Source: Roseateles sp. YR242
GTDB taxonomy: Bacteria > Pseudomonadota > Gammaproteobacteria > Burkholderiales > Burkholderiaceae_C
Assembly: GCF_900109745.1 (NCBI RefSeq)
Contig: NZ_FOAV01000005.1
Span: 186,001-250,000 of the forward strand
Direction: 5' to 3'
Length of the DNA: 64,000 nucleotides
This document shows, one piece after another, positions 63,136 through 64,000 of this stretch. The notes below the pieces were generated by a model. It was not told the origin of the DNA. It searched no databases and saw only the letters and a program-made list of their open reading frames with translations. The position numbers were made by a program, and so were the translations under genes. Numbering within the stretch: the first letter of the stretch is position 1; every line of letters begins with the position of its first letter.

Positions 63136-64000
63136 TCAGGTCTTGAGGCCCAGCCGGGCCATCAGGTCATACAGCGTCGGCCGGCTCACGCCCAGCAGGT
63201 CCGCCGACTTGGCGATGTTGTTGTCGGTGCGGGCCAATGCCGCCACCACCGCCTGGCGCTCCGCACGCTCGCGCACGCTGCGCAGGTCCAGGGTGGTGTC
63301 ATCGGCCGGCTGGGCGTCGGGAACGGCCAGGCCCAGGTCCTCGGCGGTGATGCGATCGCCATCGGCCATGATGGAGGCGCGCTTCATGACGTTCTGCAAC
63401 TCACGCACATTGCCGGGCCAGCGGTGCGCCTCCACGCTGCGGATGGCGTCATCGCTCAGGCGCAGGATGGGTCGGCGCTGCTCGGAAGAAAACCGCCGCA
63501 GGAAGGCATGGGCCAGCAGCACGGCGTCCCCGGCGCGGTCGCGCAGCGGCGGAATCTCCACCACGATCTCGGCCAGGCGGTAGTACAGGTCTTCGCGGAA
63601 CAGGCCCTGCGAAATCTTGGCCTTCAGGTCCTGATGGGTGGCGCCAACGATGCGCACGTCCACCGCGATCTCCTGCCGGCCGCCCAGACGCTCGATGCTG
63701 CGTTCCTGCAGGAAGCGCAGCAGCTTGGCCTGCAACGGCATGGGCAGATCGCCGATTTCGTCCAGCATCAGCGTGCCGCCGTGCGCGGTCTCGATCTTGC
63801 CGACGGTGGTCTTGGTGGCGCCGGTGAAAGCGCCGCGTTCGTAACCGAACAGCTCGCTTTCCAGCAGCGCTTCCGGGATGGCGGCGCAGTTGATGGCCAC
63901 AAAACGCCCCTTGCGGCGGGATGCGTCGTGCACGGCCTGCGCCAGCACTTCCTTGCCGGTGCCGCTTTCGCCCAGCAGCAGCACGGTGGCGTCGCTGACG
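63136..64000 (-). CDS. prsR: Sigma-54-dependent response regulator PrsR (partial, 5' end outside the window)
   Basis: The last 288 or so residues of an NtrC-type activator are visible, running off the right edge. The AAA+ domain has the Walker [11 protein letters not shown], the GAFTGA sigma-54-contact loop, [20 protein letters not shown] and the GNVRELQN sensor. The C-terminal Fis-type helix-turn-helix ([20 protein letters not shown]) ends at 63136. The receiver domain would lie beyond 64000. Adjacency to prsT identifies it as the PEP-CTERM-box response regulator, which with the kinase PrsK activates exosortase and exopolysaccharide genes. Confidence 0.93.
   Translation of the reverse strand, partial: VSDATVLLLGESGTGKEVLAQAVHDASRRKGRFVAINCAAIPEALLESELFGYERGAFTGATKTTVGKIETAHGGTLMLDEIGDLPMPLQAKLLRFLQERSIERLGGRQEIAVDVRIVGATHQDLKAKISQGLFREDLYYRLAEIVVEIPPLRDRAGDAVLLAHAFLRRFSSEQRRPILRLSDDAIRSVEAHRWPGNVRELQNVMKRASIMADGDRITAEDLGLAVPDAQPADDTTLDLRSVRERAERQAVVAALARTDNNIAKSADLLGVSRPTLYDLMARLGLKT

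Overview
The window is GC-rich chromosomal DNA that looks like a Burkholderiales betaproteobacterium of the Roseateles/Mitsuaria/Rubrivivax type. That placement is an inference from the lysR-leuC-leuD arrangement, the PrsT/PrsR exosortase genes, the propionyl-CoA operon, an IS1182-type element and overall codon use; no rRNA or tRNA gene is present to fix it. No CRISPR array was seen.

Layout. 1-3185: lysR-leuC-leuD (minus), for leucine biosynthesis. 3336-3888: a low-GC scar holding pieces of a polymorphic toxin/immunity cassette. 3988-8262: a secreted AA10 lytic polysaccharide monooxygenase that runs tail to tail into a large winged-helix/ATPase regulator, which is divergent from a DUF4242 gene; three exact 11-bp tandem repeats lie between the latter two. 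8284-9972: an intact IS1182-family element with a 4-bp target duplication. 10080-20221: a low-GC immunity graveyard (zinc-ribbon ORF, broken Imm52 gene) leading into a live pair, a 2909-residue Ig/SpvB/FG-GAP/Rhs/Hint toxin with its overlapping immunity gene. 20594-29413: FAD oxidoreductase, a tiny basic protein with its own terminator, a YfbK-like VWA lipoprotein, an animal-type haem peroxidase, an FUSC membrane protein and a small lipoprotein. 29421-37736: a propionyl-CoA/methylmalonyl-CoA operon (mutase, MeaB, PccB, PccA, VOC protein) divergent from a GntR/FCD regulator, with a 16-bp palindrome between them.

38151-55593 is the most unusual part. Two adjacent genes encode proteins of 3147 and 1508 residues built almost wholly from an eight-residue Ser/Thr-rich repeat (about 362 and 154 copies), each ending in the same calcium-binding-type module and a similar C-terminal tail. 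In the larger gene the octads are organised in an exact 408-bp (17-octad) higher-order period. Three sugar-transfer-type genes follow directly. I propose that these form a giant secreted surface-protein and glycosylation system.

55809-64000: a chemoreceptor, a truncated ParE-like toxin, a Tat-exported serine protease, and an exosortase/PEP-CTERM accessory operon (prsR, prsT, FeeM-like acyltransferase with a PilZ domain). prsR runs off the right edge.
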